Shown here in pieces: positions 43,381-57,310 of a stretch of DNA of 64,000 bases (positions within the stretch are counted from its first letter, which is position 1; each line of letters starts with the position of its first letter). This DNA comes from Blasia pusilla. Taxonomy: Eukaryota > Marchantiophyta > Marchantiopsida > Blasiales. The stretch covers positions 31,682,001-31,746,000 of the forward strand of contig CM114273.1 of NCBI GenBank assembly GCA_050084515.1. The letters are read 5' to 3'. Both the position numbers and the translations under genes were made by a program. The notes beneath the pieces are model-generated. The model had not been told where the DNA came from and did no database searches. It saw only the letters and a program-made list of their open reading frames with translations.

Positions 43381-44960
43381 CATGGGCATACATATCGCTA
43401 CACAACATACATCGCTGTCACCAAATGACTTACTTGAAATAGTAAGTTCCTCAAGATGGCTCCAAATGAGCCGAAACGAAGGGGAATTCTGCTCAATAGG
43501 TTATCCTCGACCTCTTGAGGGTTTCCTCCAAAATATTTGAAGGCGCTTTACTAGATCTCGTCGATCTATCCTAATAGACATGACAATTTCCATGTGCATA
43601 TACATCGCTACACAACATACATCGTTGTCACCGAATGCACATACAAACACACACGATCCCATGCTAACTCATGGAATCCACACAACGAGATGAGAAGTAT
43701 TAAAATACCTCCAATCGCTCCCCTAGCTAGTGGTTAGGTCCCTCTAACTCCAAATAGCCATCTATCCTTAATAACTTTGACATACATCTCTCGAACGCTA
43801 AGAGCAAAAAGTTTGGGTGCTCATATGGCCCCATCGTTAGTCGCCTTCTTGTCATCCATGTCACAAACATAAGTCAAAATCTAGAACTACCTACCCTATG
43901 TACATCTAGGATACATCCATCGTCCCTGAGGAACCCTAGTGAGAGGTGGCGTCAAACATACCATATGCCATCCTCTCGAACATCCATCACATACTAGCAT
44001 AGTGGCTGCATTACGGACAGAACAACACAACATACATCACAAGCCTGCAGGGACTACTGTTAAGCTTGGATCAACTGAACCATCAATGTTAGGAAGATGA
44101 CATGGCACATAGTTACGCACATGGTCCTTCCAAACCATACCATCGCGTCTCTCCATTAAGAGAATACAAGATGGAAAAATCTCACGCACGCTCAAGATGG
44201 TGCGTCCTGCAATCACATCCAACATTGTGGGTGTCGTCTACTGCAAGTAGATCTAGTCTCCCTAATGAAACCTCCAGAGAGTAGGTCGATAATCACCTCC
44301 CCAAATAGTTGCATACCTAAAAGTAGCCCGATGTTGCACAATCGCCATATTCTCAAACACCACAAGAATCACTCTGTGAAACAACTCAACCCTCTGAGAA
44401 CATGCTCACATCCATACATTAGGGTCATCAAGGTTGAACACCTCACCAACATCTTGATGAATGGCCAAAGGTAAATGTGGCTCTTGGCCATAAAGCCTCA
44501 AATATGGAGAGAAAGACGCAAAGGAGGCATGTCTGCTAAATCTGTATTCCATCGCCAACCATGGAAACTTGAGGTTCCAATCTCCTAGGTAACCTCTTTG
44601 CAAGCCATACTTGCATAAACCTCTCTTCACCGTAAGCACAACCTTCTTGGCTAGTCCATCTGCCTTAGGATGATCTTCTGAAGTGGTAAGGTGGTCGATG
44701 AGCGCCTGATCACACAAGGCCTCAAACTCCCCACAAAACTATGTACCCTGGTCTCTCAACACCTTAAATGGTGCATTGTAATGACTCAACACTCAATCTA
44801 GGAAGGCATACGCTACTCCCTCACTCACTTTTTTAGACAATGCAACCAACTCTATCCACTTCGAGAAGTGTTTGACCATCACCAATACATAACGACTACG
44901 GCGCTCCGTTAAAGGTCCATCAAAATCCAAAGTCCTGCTCTATCTTCGAATCGTTAATAG
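43381..44960 (-). mobile_element. gypsy-3: minus-strand DNMT-family gypsy, integrase and LTR part
   Basis: From the right, integrase core pieces (FSKWIELVAL, LRDQGT, HPKADGLAKKVVLTVKRGL), then the C-terminus (DVIAGRTILSVRE, DGMVWKDHVRNYVPCHLPNID), the polypurine boundary and an LTR at about 43,585-43,713. Leader-like sequence (43,430-43,584) and a further LTR scrap (43,381-43,425) follow. The region where the PHD finger should be is eroded. Several stops; a dead fragment. Confidence 0.75.
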
Positions 44961-47900
44961 CCTCGCCTCTGAAAAGCTTCTGCTTAATCCTACTAATATT
45001 GCACCTACTTGATCTTGCTTGAAATCTCGAACTCGTTTTGCTCAAACCGAGCCTCCGTCCATACTAAACCCGCTCAAACAACACGATCCGTGAACTCTCA
45101 ATCTGGAAATAGTAAAACTTCTTGACTCCAATTAGCTTCTGCTCAAAATCTCGAACCGGTTTTGATCATTATGCACCTTTGCACCTACTAAACCCGCTTG
45201 GATGAGAGCAAAGCTCGGTAGAATCAAGCCTTGACAACGCTCTTGCTCACGCTCAACCTTATGGATTTGCTTGGAACCAAGCTCTCCGCGCGTTGCAAAG
45301 GAAAGACTTCAAAAACACTCAAAGTTTCTAGATCAAATCGAGACCTCGCCCCCTTGTCTTGGATCTTATCGATATTGCTCTAAATCACTGGAACGACAAG
45401 GAAAGCCTCTTGCAAATCTAGTTGAAACGCCCTCCAGCTCATTCGGAAAATTAGCGCAAACTCGCAAACTCAAACTCCCCACTCATTCATTCAACCTGGT
45501 TCCAATAAACTCGAGCCCTTACACCACCGCGGTCATGTATGATACCTTGTAAATCCCCTCGGACTCTTGCTACCGCATTAACCCCCTAGCCTTTGTGAGG
45601 GGGTTAATGCGGTTAACTCTACCTACGTTGTTTTTCCTGACCTGGTCGCATCATCAATCATGCCATGGTAGTTCCGTTAACCGTGTCGTTCCACCTGCGC
45701 ACAATAGACTTCAATTTTGTTCGCAGTCGGTTGTGGCTTTGGGATACTTGACTTTTGAATCCCATGTGAGTTTTGCATCGTGCATATATTTTGAGGTTCA
45801 TTTTTTTCCCTCATAGAGGAGGAGACGTATGTTCTTCTTTTTCCCTCATAGAGGAGGAAACGCATTAAATGATGGCGCAACCAAGGCATGTTCTCAGCTT
45901 GCTATGCACTTCACGGCAATGACATGAGTTGCCATGGCACAATGGAGATTGATGAAGTTTTCCAAATAATGAAGGTAGAACAAGAACTCATGCTTGAGAC
46001 AAATAACCATCGCACGCTAGAATTACAAATCCGACATGATCGTATATTACCTCCATAAACCCCAATGTATATGAAGGAGGATGAGGGTGGTTTTGGAAAT
46101 CCATCACCCCAACATTAAGAAACATAAGTTATTTTCGTGATCACAAGCGGTGAAGTTGGCCACAAGTCTTAATATTCTCACTCAGATCCATCTCACCTTT
46201 GAGGGAAAATATTGTAGACTCTATTAAGAGTAGCTCCCCTCATGGGAATGAGATCCTAGTTGGAAAGAATACAGTTGCACATATAAGGGTCATATGAACC
46301 ATTAATTCAACCACCTTCATTCATGTGGAATCCCATTTGAATTCGCATTTGGGACATGGTGACAACTCTATAGTTACACTTATATAGGAAACTGATACAT
46401 ACCATCCACTAATAACCATGTTAGAGAGGATTGCCCATTTACAAAAGATATTCCCATATATGAATTCAAAATGCACACCTAGGGAGAGTAGGGTGAGATT
46501 TTTGTGGACCACTTGGAGGAGATAACATTTGTTCAATATGACTGTAAATTCATTGTGTGATATTACTAACCATCATATAAGAGGGGTTCCTACTAAGCAT
46601 GGTTTTGCTACCCAAATTGGTGGTGATTTGGATTATCCTAAGATATTCTTTGTAGTAGGTGAGGCTTGGAATCCTCACATTGATGGTAAATATGAGAGTC
46701 GGACCTTCCTCAAAAAAGCTTCTTGATTTGAGAAGGTTGCATGTTATTGCTTTGATTCTGTTGAAGGTTGCATGTTCGTATGCACAAAGAAAGAAAGTGT
46801 CATTTGCTCAAGGGGAGTTCTGCTCTAGCAAAGGCTAAAAATCTTTTGTTCAACACCAAGATCCTCACGGATATTAATGATAGTAATGAAGAAGGAGCTA
46901 ACTTCCACTCGTAAGCCAAGTAGCAAATGTAATTGGGCTCTAGCACATGTAGAATAAGTTATCTAGTATATCTTAAGTCCATGTTATTCAAAATCGATAT
47001 TATTTTTGGAAAATGCCTTTTCATTTTGCAAATTCTTGTCCCCTTGACACTTGGCATTTTCAACCAATAGAATCGCTCGCATACTCCACCAATTAGATCA
47101 CTCAAAATTGATATAAAATGGCATGTGTATAGAAGAGATGTTGCTCACTTATAAGAAAATATAAATGTAATGCATTATTCATTTATTTTTCAACCGGAGG
47201 CAACCTTTGTGCGATCTTATTAATTTCATACCCATATTTTGCACACAACCAATACTCGTTTGATTTCCATCCCTTCACAAATAACCATTCCCAAAAAAGT
47301 TCGTGGTTTGTGAAACATTCGCCCCTTCTCTTCTAAGTTTTGAGAACCGACTAACTTTTGGTGTTCATTCCCCTACTCTATAATTCAAACCCATCCTTCT
47401 TCATTTCCAAAAGCTTACAACCACCATGGTATGAGCAACAATCCCACTTCAGAGCGGTAAATCTATTACTGGTTCACCGCATTGATTGGATATTTTGTCC
47501 TCTTCTTGCCACTATATTCAAAGTGTTTTAGATATCGTAAAAACTAGGTCTTAAGAAGATTACTCCTGCAAGTTCCTGGTTTTGATGGATGGAAAGGAGA
47601 TGTAATGCAATATGACTTCGTACACCTTCGTCGGCTCAGAAGGAAATTGGATTACATGAGTTCTACATATTAGGGTCAAATGAAGATGCACTGGCATACT
47701 AGGGTATGTATGCACTTTGGGAATGTGGATAGAGATGGTTCGTTCTCTTCTTGAGACATGGTTCCACAACTCCTGAATGTCACTTCCGATTATGGTCCCA
47801 TTCCGCTTGATGTCCATTTTCCGCTTCATTAGCTTCTCATTTTTGGCCTCATCAGCTTCAGAATGGAATGAAATGCAACAAGCAGTGATCTCCACCTCTC

Positions 47901-49898
47901 TTCCTGCAAAATTCATGACATCTAGAGTCAAGATTTTCCCTCAAGACACGTGCCAGGACACATCCTGTGTGGACTGTCCCGAATTCCAGCAGCCTAATTA
48001 CCTCAATAAGAGCAATTCCACCATGGGGCGCTCGGTATAGGGCGGCCAGCTCTACTTAAAATTCTTGGATCTGCACGGATGGTTCTCCAACGAAATGCGC
48101 CATTTACAATAACAGATGCTGCATACTTGGCTGCATTTTGTGACATTGGATTGACTACCCCATGAGATACAGGAAGTCACTCATTAAACACAAAAAAAAT
48201 GAAGAATGGCTTTAGTTGATTCTGTCTAGATATATGAGAGAATATGCAGGATATTTGCAGTAAACTGCAGTGCCACAAACCCTTCTCACAGCAGATAAAG
48301 GAACTGAACTCTGGATTCTGCACAATCGATGCGCTTCCTGTGGAAACACTATTTCCCTTAACAGCACATCCTTTGTAGTTACCCAACAGCCCCTGCATTT
48401 TCACATGGAATTTCTTGGGAAAACACATCTGCTGCTGGCTCATTTCATGCTATCCCCCGGGAATGAAATAGAGGTATGAAATGGAAAAGACAATTTTGAA
48501 AATTAAAAATAGGGTACATCAAACACCAGCTCAAGACACCAGAAAGTTGATCCTTCTTGTTGGCCCCGTCAGTAAAACTGAGTCACACTGCATCCAGATC
48601 CCCTAGGGATCCATTAGTATCGCTTCTTCAAGCAGTTCATTTTATGATTGCGCGAAAGTTTAAAATCGGAAGACATCCAAACCCATGCACCAAAGTACAC
48701 TTCATTGTTTTGCCAAAACTATCACTTCTACCAGGTCCATGCCTGGAAAGTGGACCATACAGGGTACCAACCTGATCCAAATTCATGGCCTTCCCTGCGT
48801 CTCATCTCTTCAATTTTCTCGAGAGGCTTCAAAAAACATGAGGTAGGAGCTTGCCCCAGGTGAATCTGGATACCAAAAGTGAAAATTCTGGTCTAAGAAG
48901 GTGAGAAAAATAGCAGAATCTGCAGCCACTCTCAAACAATGCCTGTTCCATTCTACCACCTCTGAACTTCGAGTTCAGTACCTAAAGCCACATAGCCCCA
49001 GCTCTAACTACAGACTCTCAACCAGACAAATTTGGTAACTGCGTGTCATGCCATATCTTCACTTTCCTGACAAGATGCAGTAATTCTTGACAGCGAGAGA
49101 CCTACTACAGTTTCCATATGCGGAAATGTTGAAACTTTGACGTCCATCGCCGAATCATATCCAATTACGCTGCCCTTGAATGATAATATGGGTAAACATC
49201 ACCCAGTAAGACAGTTCAGATGCAGAACAAGAAAGCTTCAGGCATATGAAACTATCCCTTCACAGGACAAGGATCGTGAGTAGTACATCTCTCACATCCC
49301 TCAACTTTAAATTTCCCTCCTCACTAGTTCAACTCTACTAGCAGTCCCTCAACAAAAGGGAACGCAATTTCTTTTGCATTTGCTTATTGATATGTACTAA
49401 CAGAATTGAGAATCTACAACATACTGACCATTCTACTTGGGTGGAAGTATAGCACAAAGATTTTGTTGACAAAACTAATGATTACTGTATACGGCCCAGA
49501 TGAAAGCAAGGCCCGGTGTCTCAAAAGTCTCCTTGAGGACTCCATTGCTACTCTTACATCCTCTGATATAGAGGCCAGGGTACCAGGCTCAACTTGTTGA
49601 CCGACATCCTAATTTGAATCAACTTCAGGACACCAAAGAAATCACAGGTCTCCTCTGGGAGAACACTACTGGAGAAGAGAAGCTATCAACCTTCTCAAGT
49701 GAAGGCTATGGGTTGACTTTGGTGAACCCATATGTGTATTCCAAAACTCTTCAAGATATTCACACCTTAGAGAAGATTGTTTACAGTGGCAGTTACATTA
49801 TTGGTCCTGCGCAAGTCCTGCAAATAGAACAGGGACCATAGTTAGTACCAACCCAGTACTATATAACCTGATACTAAGGGCCTCTGCTCTTGCTCCAC
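44961..49898. other. Mostly unrecognised intergenic DNA
   Basis: I see no reliable gene in 44,961-47,550 or 48,900-49,898. Structures present: a hairpin with 16-bp perfect arms at 45,572-45,613, and a direct repeat of TTCCCTCATAGAGGAGGA at about 45,806 and 45,841. A possible RPA1-like relic at 47.6-48.4 kb is listed separately. Confidence 0.5.
47560..48443 (-). pseudogene. Possible RPA1 (replication protein A large subunit)-like relic
   Basis: A minus-strand stretch near 48,380-48,290 reads NYKGCAVKGNSVSTGSASIV followed by QNPEF. This resembles the plant RPA1 DNA-binding-domain-B ending (D-F-x-G-x-S-x-S-T-x-S-x-S, then N-P-D/E-F). A second stretch near 47,930 reads LTLDVMNFAGREVEITACC, like the strand that normally precedes it, but here it lies downstream, so the order is wrong. 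It may be a rearranged pseudogene, exons of a diverged gene, or chance similarity. Confidence 0.25.
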
Positions 49899-52800
49899 TC
49901 AAACTGCGAAGCTAGAAGCCAAAAGAGAATACTGTAACATCCTCAGTCTTGTAAAGATTGATTTGTATTGACCCTGTTTACCAATGTCCCTTTCTACAGC
50001 TACAAGGAGGTTAAGTGTGGTGTCTGCACTTGAAATTGTAATATCCCTGAGTGCCTCCTCTTTAAACCTTTTGACCTGACTCTCCCTTGTATTAATGCCT
50101 CTAAACACTGGTAGCTCAGTAGGGAATCCCAAGAACCGGATCAATTGTGCAGCTCTTCACACCTGTACAATGAGTTCATCTGGCATATGCGGCAAAATTT
50201 CTCGAACAGTGTTGACCATGGCAGCCATCCTGGGATCCATTTGGATTCCAATATCTGGAACAATCTCCCCTGATCTAGATCCCGTAGCACCACTTCCCTG
50301 TCGCCGCAGTCCACGATTGTCTACCCTACGCCTGTTAGTTACAGATGCACTCTCCGCACCTCTAGCAAATGGCCACCATCCCCAGCCATTCTCAGCTGGG
50401 TGGGCATGCCCACGACCTGTTCCTGAGAATTGTCGCATCATAAGGTGCATTCGTCCAATTCCACCAGCAGATGCATCACTAGAAGGTCCTGCCCCTTCTT
50501 CTGCAGCTGCAGGAACAGCATGTGCCCAGGCTGGATCGACTCTACCACCCCTGCAGCATCTTCAGAATTAGTCAACACAGTTGGCATATCATATTATACA
50601 TCTGAAGAGACACCATCCTGCCCAAAGAGCCCAGGAAATGTGAACCTCACAAAGTAAACATAATTATCCAATGAACAGAAATGAAACTGAAAAACACTCT
50701 AAGAGAAACTTTCCTAAGCAATCAAAATGGATACCTCCATGAGTTGGTTATTGGGGTATTCCAATGTTGTCGGCCTAGAGGATCAGAGATAGAGAGCTGT
50801 CCTTGAGTTCCTGGAAGGGTGGAACCACTTGGGTGGTTCTGTCCATCCTGATCTCCAGATGCATCAAGTATGTTTCTAGTATGTCCTCCATCAGTCAACC
50901 TTGGACCACCTTGGGAATTGGAGTTAGCAATTCTGGAACTACCCATAAACAGTGGCCTTCTGCATGTAGGACAAGAGTATGTTTCTGCCAACCCCTGATC
51001 TAGCCTGCACAAACATTAGGAAGACATAGAGAAAGCATCAGAAGTGCATACACAATCCTGTGCAACCCTAACCAAAGCTCAACCTTGAAGAATAAGTAAC
51101 TAATACTAGGAACTTAATGCATATCAAGTCTCATGAACCATACCAAGATCGAAGGCACGATAGATGGAACAGATGTGCACAAGGTAGTCTCTTAGCCCTT
51201 GCCATAGGCTCCTGCGATAGGAGCCACATTGTTAAGCGACAGAGAGGAGAGTTAAGAAAGCAACAAGGTATCCACTGCCGCTGAATGTATTCATGACATG
51301 CCCTGAAACTAAGTGCTAAGAAGAATCACGAGGGGGAAAAAAAACATTCTAACCTTGCAGATAGCGCAGTCGTCTTCATATGCCAAGAGCTCATCTTGAG
51401 TTGCATCTGGAAGAGCTCCTTGAAGAGTATTCATGGCTGTACGCAATCGCATAAATCCCTTGATGCGCTTCGAGATTGCACTCAACAATGCCTGTCATGT
51501 GACTCTATCAAAAACTCTGCATGTTGTAGGCTATGCATCATCTGAAGGATTGCAGCTTTTAAAAACCCGAAAGGACAAAATGAAGTAACTAGTTTTCAGT
51601 GTTGTACGCACCCGAAGGTTCAGGAAAAGAATTACGTCCACCACTTGAAAGGCAAGGCCCCGCAGCCACCAGATATGGACACAGTGGCCCAATGCTAGAG
51701 TTAGGCTTACAATCTCCATAACAAAGCTCCAGTTGCGAACAACTGTTCCTCTCCATTCCCAGGCAGCACCTGTTCACAACAAGATCTAAAATGTAACTAT
51801 TATATAGAAAGGATGTCAAAAACAGAAGTACCCCAAATTGAGAACGGATCCAGATTGAACTGTTCTGAAGTCCAGTGATGAGGTATATAGTCAAAAATGA
51901 ACTCCGTGGTGTTAACTAAGTTTGCTTATGATATTTATCACCGCTGATAGAGATTTGAACTTCAAATGGAATTTTAGTCCTTCAGAAGGTACTGAGCCTC
52001 CTCTGTTCAAGGAGTAATCAAATCTCCAAGTCCTCTGTTAAAAGTTGAGTCCAGATCTTGACAGGCCATACTACTACCTTCTGCTCCTAACCCATGAAGG
52101 GTGACAAGTCATTCATGTGGTATCATGACTTGAAAAATTCAGCCCAGTAATAAAGCAATTCGACAAAGAAATTATACTCCAGGTTTGATTAAAACTCACA
52201 CCTCTGACTTTTCATCTCCAAATTTTACAAAAGCCTTGACTGAAAAAACCCTTCCTACTTTGTATTCAACCTCAGTGCAGTGTTGTCCCTATGATCAGTA
52301 TATTAAAAAAATTACGGACACCCCAATCCACACTGCTCATCATCCAGACAAATATGGGAAAACCATTTCCTGCTGAAAGATTTCGTCATGACTTCATATC
52401 AACAGTAACATAGGCATAGGGCTCACCTGCTGCAGACCTTTCAGTCGGCTGCAGGGTTGTCGTACTTGAACAATTATCAGACTTGTGCCGTTGCCATGTA
52501 TCCAGAAGTTGCATGCCATGGATGACTACTGCCTGCACACGTAGCAGCAATCTACCAGACGTTACCAAGGATAATCATATTTATGATTAAGACAAAGACA
52601 TAAATCCAAACTTCCGAAAGTTTACAAAACAGAAGTCTTCAGTCCATTGCAGTAGATCTTGTACTAACAGTTCTCCCAATATTCAACCCAATGAGTTGAT
52701 TACATTAAAAATACTACCTCTACAAGTTATTAGCAGTATCAAGAATTCTCTTCTTCATTACCAGTCTGATGTAGCTAAACTTGAGAAACCATCATATAAG

Positions 52801-54920
52801 TTTAACTTCAATCCAACCAAACATAGTACTTATCCACAAATTTACACAAACAGAAAAGTTGTCCCATTCACCAAAGCTAGAAATTGCCCTCACCTGCAGT
52901 GTGTCAAAAGCAATGCTGAGAGGCTCAAAGAGTAGTAACAAGAAAGTGCTTGTTCCAGTGTCTTTAAACACCCACATACAAAGGCGCATCCTGGATATGT
53001 GCATACACCAAAATTGACTTAGACAAAACTTGGTGGGTGCGCCTACATAAGAGACTAGCATGAGAAACAGCTGTGCATCGCAGGTTGACATAGTTGCGGA
53101 ATTCACAATCTAGCCAACACATAGAAACAATGATCTCTGACAAATTTCCTATGCCTACAAAGGAGAAGGTAGAGGGAGATCGGAGAATACCAAAACAAAT
53201 CAGACAAAAGAACCAGTACCAGAACCGCAAACACCCGCACATGTGCAAGAACTGTTGCTGTAGGGGATGCATTCAATCGCTCTAATCGGTCTCTGGCAAG
53301 CCCTTGGAACATCTGCAGAGTTAGGAAACGACCAGAAAATCAGCCAAAGTCCCCTATCCATTCTGCAGTGCAATTGTTGGAAAAGGCTAACAGAAGACAG
53401 AAATGTCATGAAACATAATTTACCACCTTCAGAAAGCCCAGCACAGCAAACCAGGCCAGCCAGAGAGCTATTGCCATCATTTCAGGCTGAACCACCCATG
53501 TCAAGAAGAGTCCCTGCATTCCAACAGCAATCACAAAATCAGCTCAACGTATGTAACATTGAGGGGTCTACCTCAAGCACCAAATTAGTTCATGCCAAAG
53601 AAACTTTTGAGAAAATCAGTGAACGGCAGACATAATGATCAAGACTGAAATGAGCACCAATTTCCTCTCAAGAATGTGACACAACTCAGCTCAAGCTCAT
53701 AAGAGACCACTCTGAAATACTTTCTCACAGAAGTCCACATTGTTCTTCTAACAAGTCTCACCACCTAGTGGTAATGGGTAAATAAATAGTTACCACAGCA
53801 CTTGCAAGCCAATAATGAAATCCCAAAGAATTCATCACATGTCTACTTGCGTGTTTATTCCTTGTAATGTCACCTAGTAACACCTGATGTAGTCAAGATG
53901 AGGATGGACTACATCTCAGATCTCCAACTACCTAACAGGTAACCAGTCACACTGATAATCCACATGATCAAGCTTCAAAATGTCTCACTGTAAGAAGTGG
54001 CAAAGCTATTCCAGAATGTATGTCCAGGACACATCCACGACATCAAGGAGTATGATAGGCAGGGAAAGACCTTGAAAAGAACATAGTTGATCAAACGCTC
54101 CACCACCTTCTGAGTTTCCACCAACGAGAGCTCTCCAAAAAATAGTGTCTGTAGAGAAGCATGTGTGGCACCTCCTTATTACGCAATGGCATCAAAATGA
54201 TGTCCAAACACCATTCGGTATACAAACATGGAACTAGTGCTGTGATGGTTTTGGCAAGCTCATCTCCTCTGCAGACGAAGTTGCTACCACTGGAGAGGAA
54301 CTGACAACTAGCACCCACAGTTGTACTAATAAATCATGAATGCTACAAAGAGAAAACCTAGCTAGTAGCGATCAATTCCCCACACACAGTCATCAAGAAT
54401 TACAGAAGCCGGAGGTAAAGTAAACCACTCTGAGTACACCTGGACGCCTACGATACCAAAAGAATCCTAAGACTCTTCCTCAAACACACTTTACCCAACT
54501 TCATTCGCCGCGCAACAGAATTTCATCAAAGGTAACTAAACAATATACGGAAGCATTCGATCGTTTGACGTCTCACAAGAAAACTGCGCAACCGGACTAA
54601 CAAATCCACATGATAATTACGCCTGTTCCAGAGATGTTGTCCGGGGTTAGAAGGCAGCGATGGGAAGGGATACTCACTTTAGTAAAGAGGGCCACAAGAA
54701 GAAAGAAGTTGAGAACGAGGTTGGCAAGCAGAGCAATTGTCACGGTTGACTGAAGAAGAGAATGTAGAATACGCGCAGCCTCATTCGGCTCCAAAGTTGG
54801 TCTTTCTGAAGACTCGTCATCTGGAAGGGCTCCCTGAATAGCAGAATTGAGCTTCCATGCAAGTCCTCCCAAACTTAGCGCTGTGTACATCGCCACAAGC
54901 GGCCCGTATCCATTCCCCAT
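49899..54920 (-). CDS. RIN2: RIN2/RIN3-like (gp78/AMFR-related) membrane RING E3 ubiquitin ligase
   Basis: Twelve exons join in frame (about 637 residues): 54,920-54,678; 54,148-54,071; 53,513-53,427; 53,312-53,191; 52,990-52,894; 52,532-52,427; 51,769-51,612; 51,491-51,354; 51,211-51,144; 51,004-50,735; 50,550-50,163; about 50,057-49,899. Introns are GT-AG. The N-terminal half has six or seven hydrophobic segments and MFQGLARDRLERLNAS, a family hallmark. The RING-H2 finger spans exons 8-10: CAIC, then CAHLFHLSC, then CPTC. A CUE ubiquitin-binding domain spans exons 11-12 (VREILPHMPDELIVQ, then an SADTTLNLL-like helix). In Arabidopsis, RIN2/RIN3 are membrane E3 ligases that promote RPM1-dependent defence; gp78 works in ER-associated degradation. 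The last exon is the least certain. The only apparently intact host gene here. Confidence 0.85.
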
Positions 54921-57110
54921 TACTCCCTCTATTTCAGACTATATCAATAGAAAAAGACTTCAACCCAACTTCTGGCAAATCTTCACTCCAAGAAAATATC
55001 AGCACCACTGACATTTCTGACTGGTGCAGAGACAGGTCTTCAAGAACCAACCGAATTGGAAAGTTTCCATCGCCACATCTTCTTCTTATTTGTGGCAAAC
55101 ATATAGCTCATAGATGTCCACAGGGTTCAAGTATGTCGACTGGGCTGCAGTGCTGACAGAGCAGATATCATTTAAGCTACGTCCAAGTACCCTCTCTCTA
55201 AAGAATTCTGACCCAGTTACCGCGGGCCTATCTGCATTCAGTAAAGAAGTGATCGGATCCGATGTTCGAGAGGGTGTTAGTAGGCACCTAAACGAAAAGA
55301 TTATCCGGGACGAAAAGATTATCCGGGCTTGACAGGACCTCACATCTTCCTTGGAAATAAAGATTCAGAAAAGGACGAAAGCCGAAGCTCCGTTACCAGA
55401 TTCGTCAAGCGCAAGACGTTTGTAATAGCCCCTGCGGCGTTCCGAAGACACGGCTACGATCATCCGCAAAATCGGATGATACACTTTAACCGGTGGGAAA
55501 ACTGGCGCAAGAGCACCAAACGTTGACGCGCCCGCGCCACTCCTTCTAGGCAAGAAATTGAGAACCCTAAAACATCAGGGCAAAGACGACCTCGAGATTG
55601 TAAGGCTAGCTCGCAAGAACGCTGTAGGACCACCACACTACTACTCGCTCCAATCGACCTGTCTACGGAAAAATGCACCGCCCCTGATCAATCGGAAGGG
55701 CAGCAAATCAATGCCGATTCCAAACAGGGCAATTCTAACCCGTGAGATTCAACACCTAGCACTAAGTGCTTCACAAAAGATCTTCCAATTCTTCAAAACC
55801 CTAACTCCAATGCAATTGTCCGCATAAGTCCAATCTACTCAGATAAGCCACACCAAAGGAGCGTAAAATTTTCCGTATGACGAGGTTTGGTTCAGTTAAA
55901 TAGGGAAGTGATCCGCGGTTCTAACGTACGCGCTCAGGTGCTCCTCACTTCAAGAATTCCCAGTTTCACGAGCTCACCCACTGGTCAGACTCAAATTCCA
56001 CCGCTTCCAAGGATCCTCGTTACCAAGTAATCCCAAGCCCCTTTTGTCTCGGTTAGGTTGAACAGGTCCCTCCGCCTGTGCCAGATACGCTAAATGCTCC
56101 TACGAGTTACGCCCATTTATTTATCTCTGGGCCTCACATGCTGCTACTACTTCTCCTACTGCCTATTTCTTTCTTTCTCCGATGGAGTCGATCTAAATGT
56201 TGCTCGAAGTTCTAGCCGCTCCAACACTGTCATTGGGGGTGTCCCGCCTGCCACAATCAACCGTCAACTACAAGCCCGAGCGTCAAGATGCCGTCTCCAA
56301 CCCTCGCCCTCGACGCCGCTGAAAACAATATCACCACTGTGGCGTCGGACGGAACCTCTGGTCGGCCAGCCAGCCGCCTCGACTCCAGTCTGGAGACTCC
56401 GTCCGTCCTTACGACTCCCGCCCGTCGGACTGCCCTGCCCGCCCGGTTGGAATGCCCGGGAAACCTAAGGGTTTCTTGGCTCCATCGCGCCGCGAGAGCT
56501 AGAGCTGGCCCACCTGGCCCGGGGCGAAAGATATGGCGGAGAACGGACGTGTCGCCTCTCTTATTTATCCTATTATTCTACTTTACTTACTAGTCTTACG
56601 TTCCCCGCCGGTAGGATATGCCGGCCTGTATTTGTAATCTTTCTTCTTTATTTTTATAATAAATTTTTAGAAAATATGAATTTTCAAAAGCAATTTCATA
56701 TTTTAGAAAATATGTAGATTATTACAGCCTTTACATGTAGGGTGCATTTATATTCCCTCTTGGAGGCGCTCGATGTCCTCTCTTTCTCGTTGGGCCTTAC
56801 TACGTGTTGGACATGCACCATCTACAACTATGAGTATTATTTGGCCCCGATCTAGATCATACTTTGTTGAGGCTTTGACATGCACTTCCACAAATTTAGG
56901 AGTTTGACATCACTTTATGCCACACAAACAACACGATGGCGCCCAGATGTAAACTCACTACACTTGCTCTTAAAGTCGCCTATGCCTTTTGTTCAAGTGA
57001 CGGTGTGGATGAAGGCATCCTCGAGGTCTTGAGTTATATTCTACACTAGATCTTGAGTTATAACTCGGGACCTAATAATATATGTATACAATATTAGTAG
57101 CACTAAGCTT
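54921..57110. other. Upstream region of the RIN2-like gene; no assigned gene
   Basis: This includes the presumed RIN2-like promoter; no clear TATA box is picked out. A duplicated GACGAAAAGATTATCCGGG-like motif lies at 55,290-55,332. The stretch 56,090-56,590 is markedly GC-rich, with overlapping plus-strand ORFs (124 and 101 codons) of no recognised family, followed by AATAAA-like sequence near 56,655. It could be the 3' end of an inserted element or a young gene; I cannot decide. Confidence 0.35.
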
Positions 57111-57129
57111 GCTAATAAATTCGTGCTCG

Positions 57130-57310
57130 AAGATGGCATATAGAGATGCACTACCACTTTATCAAAGAAAAAGTACTTGCAAGAGAAATTGATTTTGTGT
57201 ATATGAACATATCAACAAATTGTTGATATCTTTACAAAGACATTATATAGAGATACATTTGAGATGTAGAGATATCGATTGAGGGGGGAGTATTTGAGAC
57301 CGAGTTATAG
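57130..57310 (+). pseudogene. Ty1/copia RNase H tail, polypurine tract and start of 3' LTR
   Basis: The sequence reads HYHFIKEKVLAREIDFVY, then (after a frame shift) TYQQIVDIFTKTLYRDTFE. This is the closing motif of copia RNase H (D-I-F-T-K-x-L at the end of Pol). A GAGGGGGGAG polypurine tract (about 57,279-57,288) and an LTR-like start follow. The rest of the element is not recognisable. Confidence 0.7.

Noticed and set aside
56090-56593. GC-rich protein-coding gene
   Set aside because: Two overlapping ORFs in different frames, no recognised domain and no clear splice sites; left unassigned.
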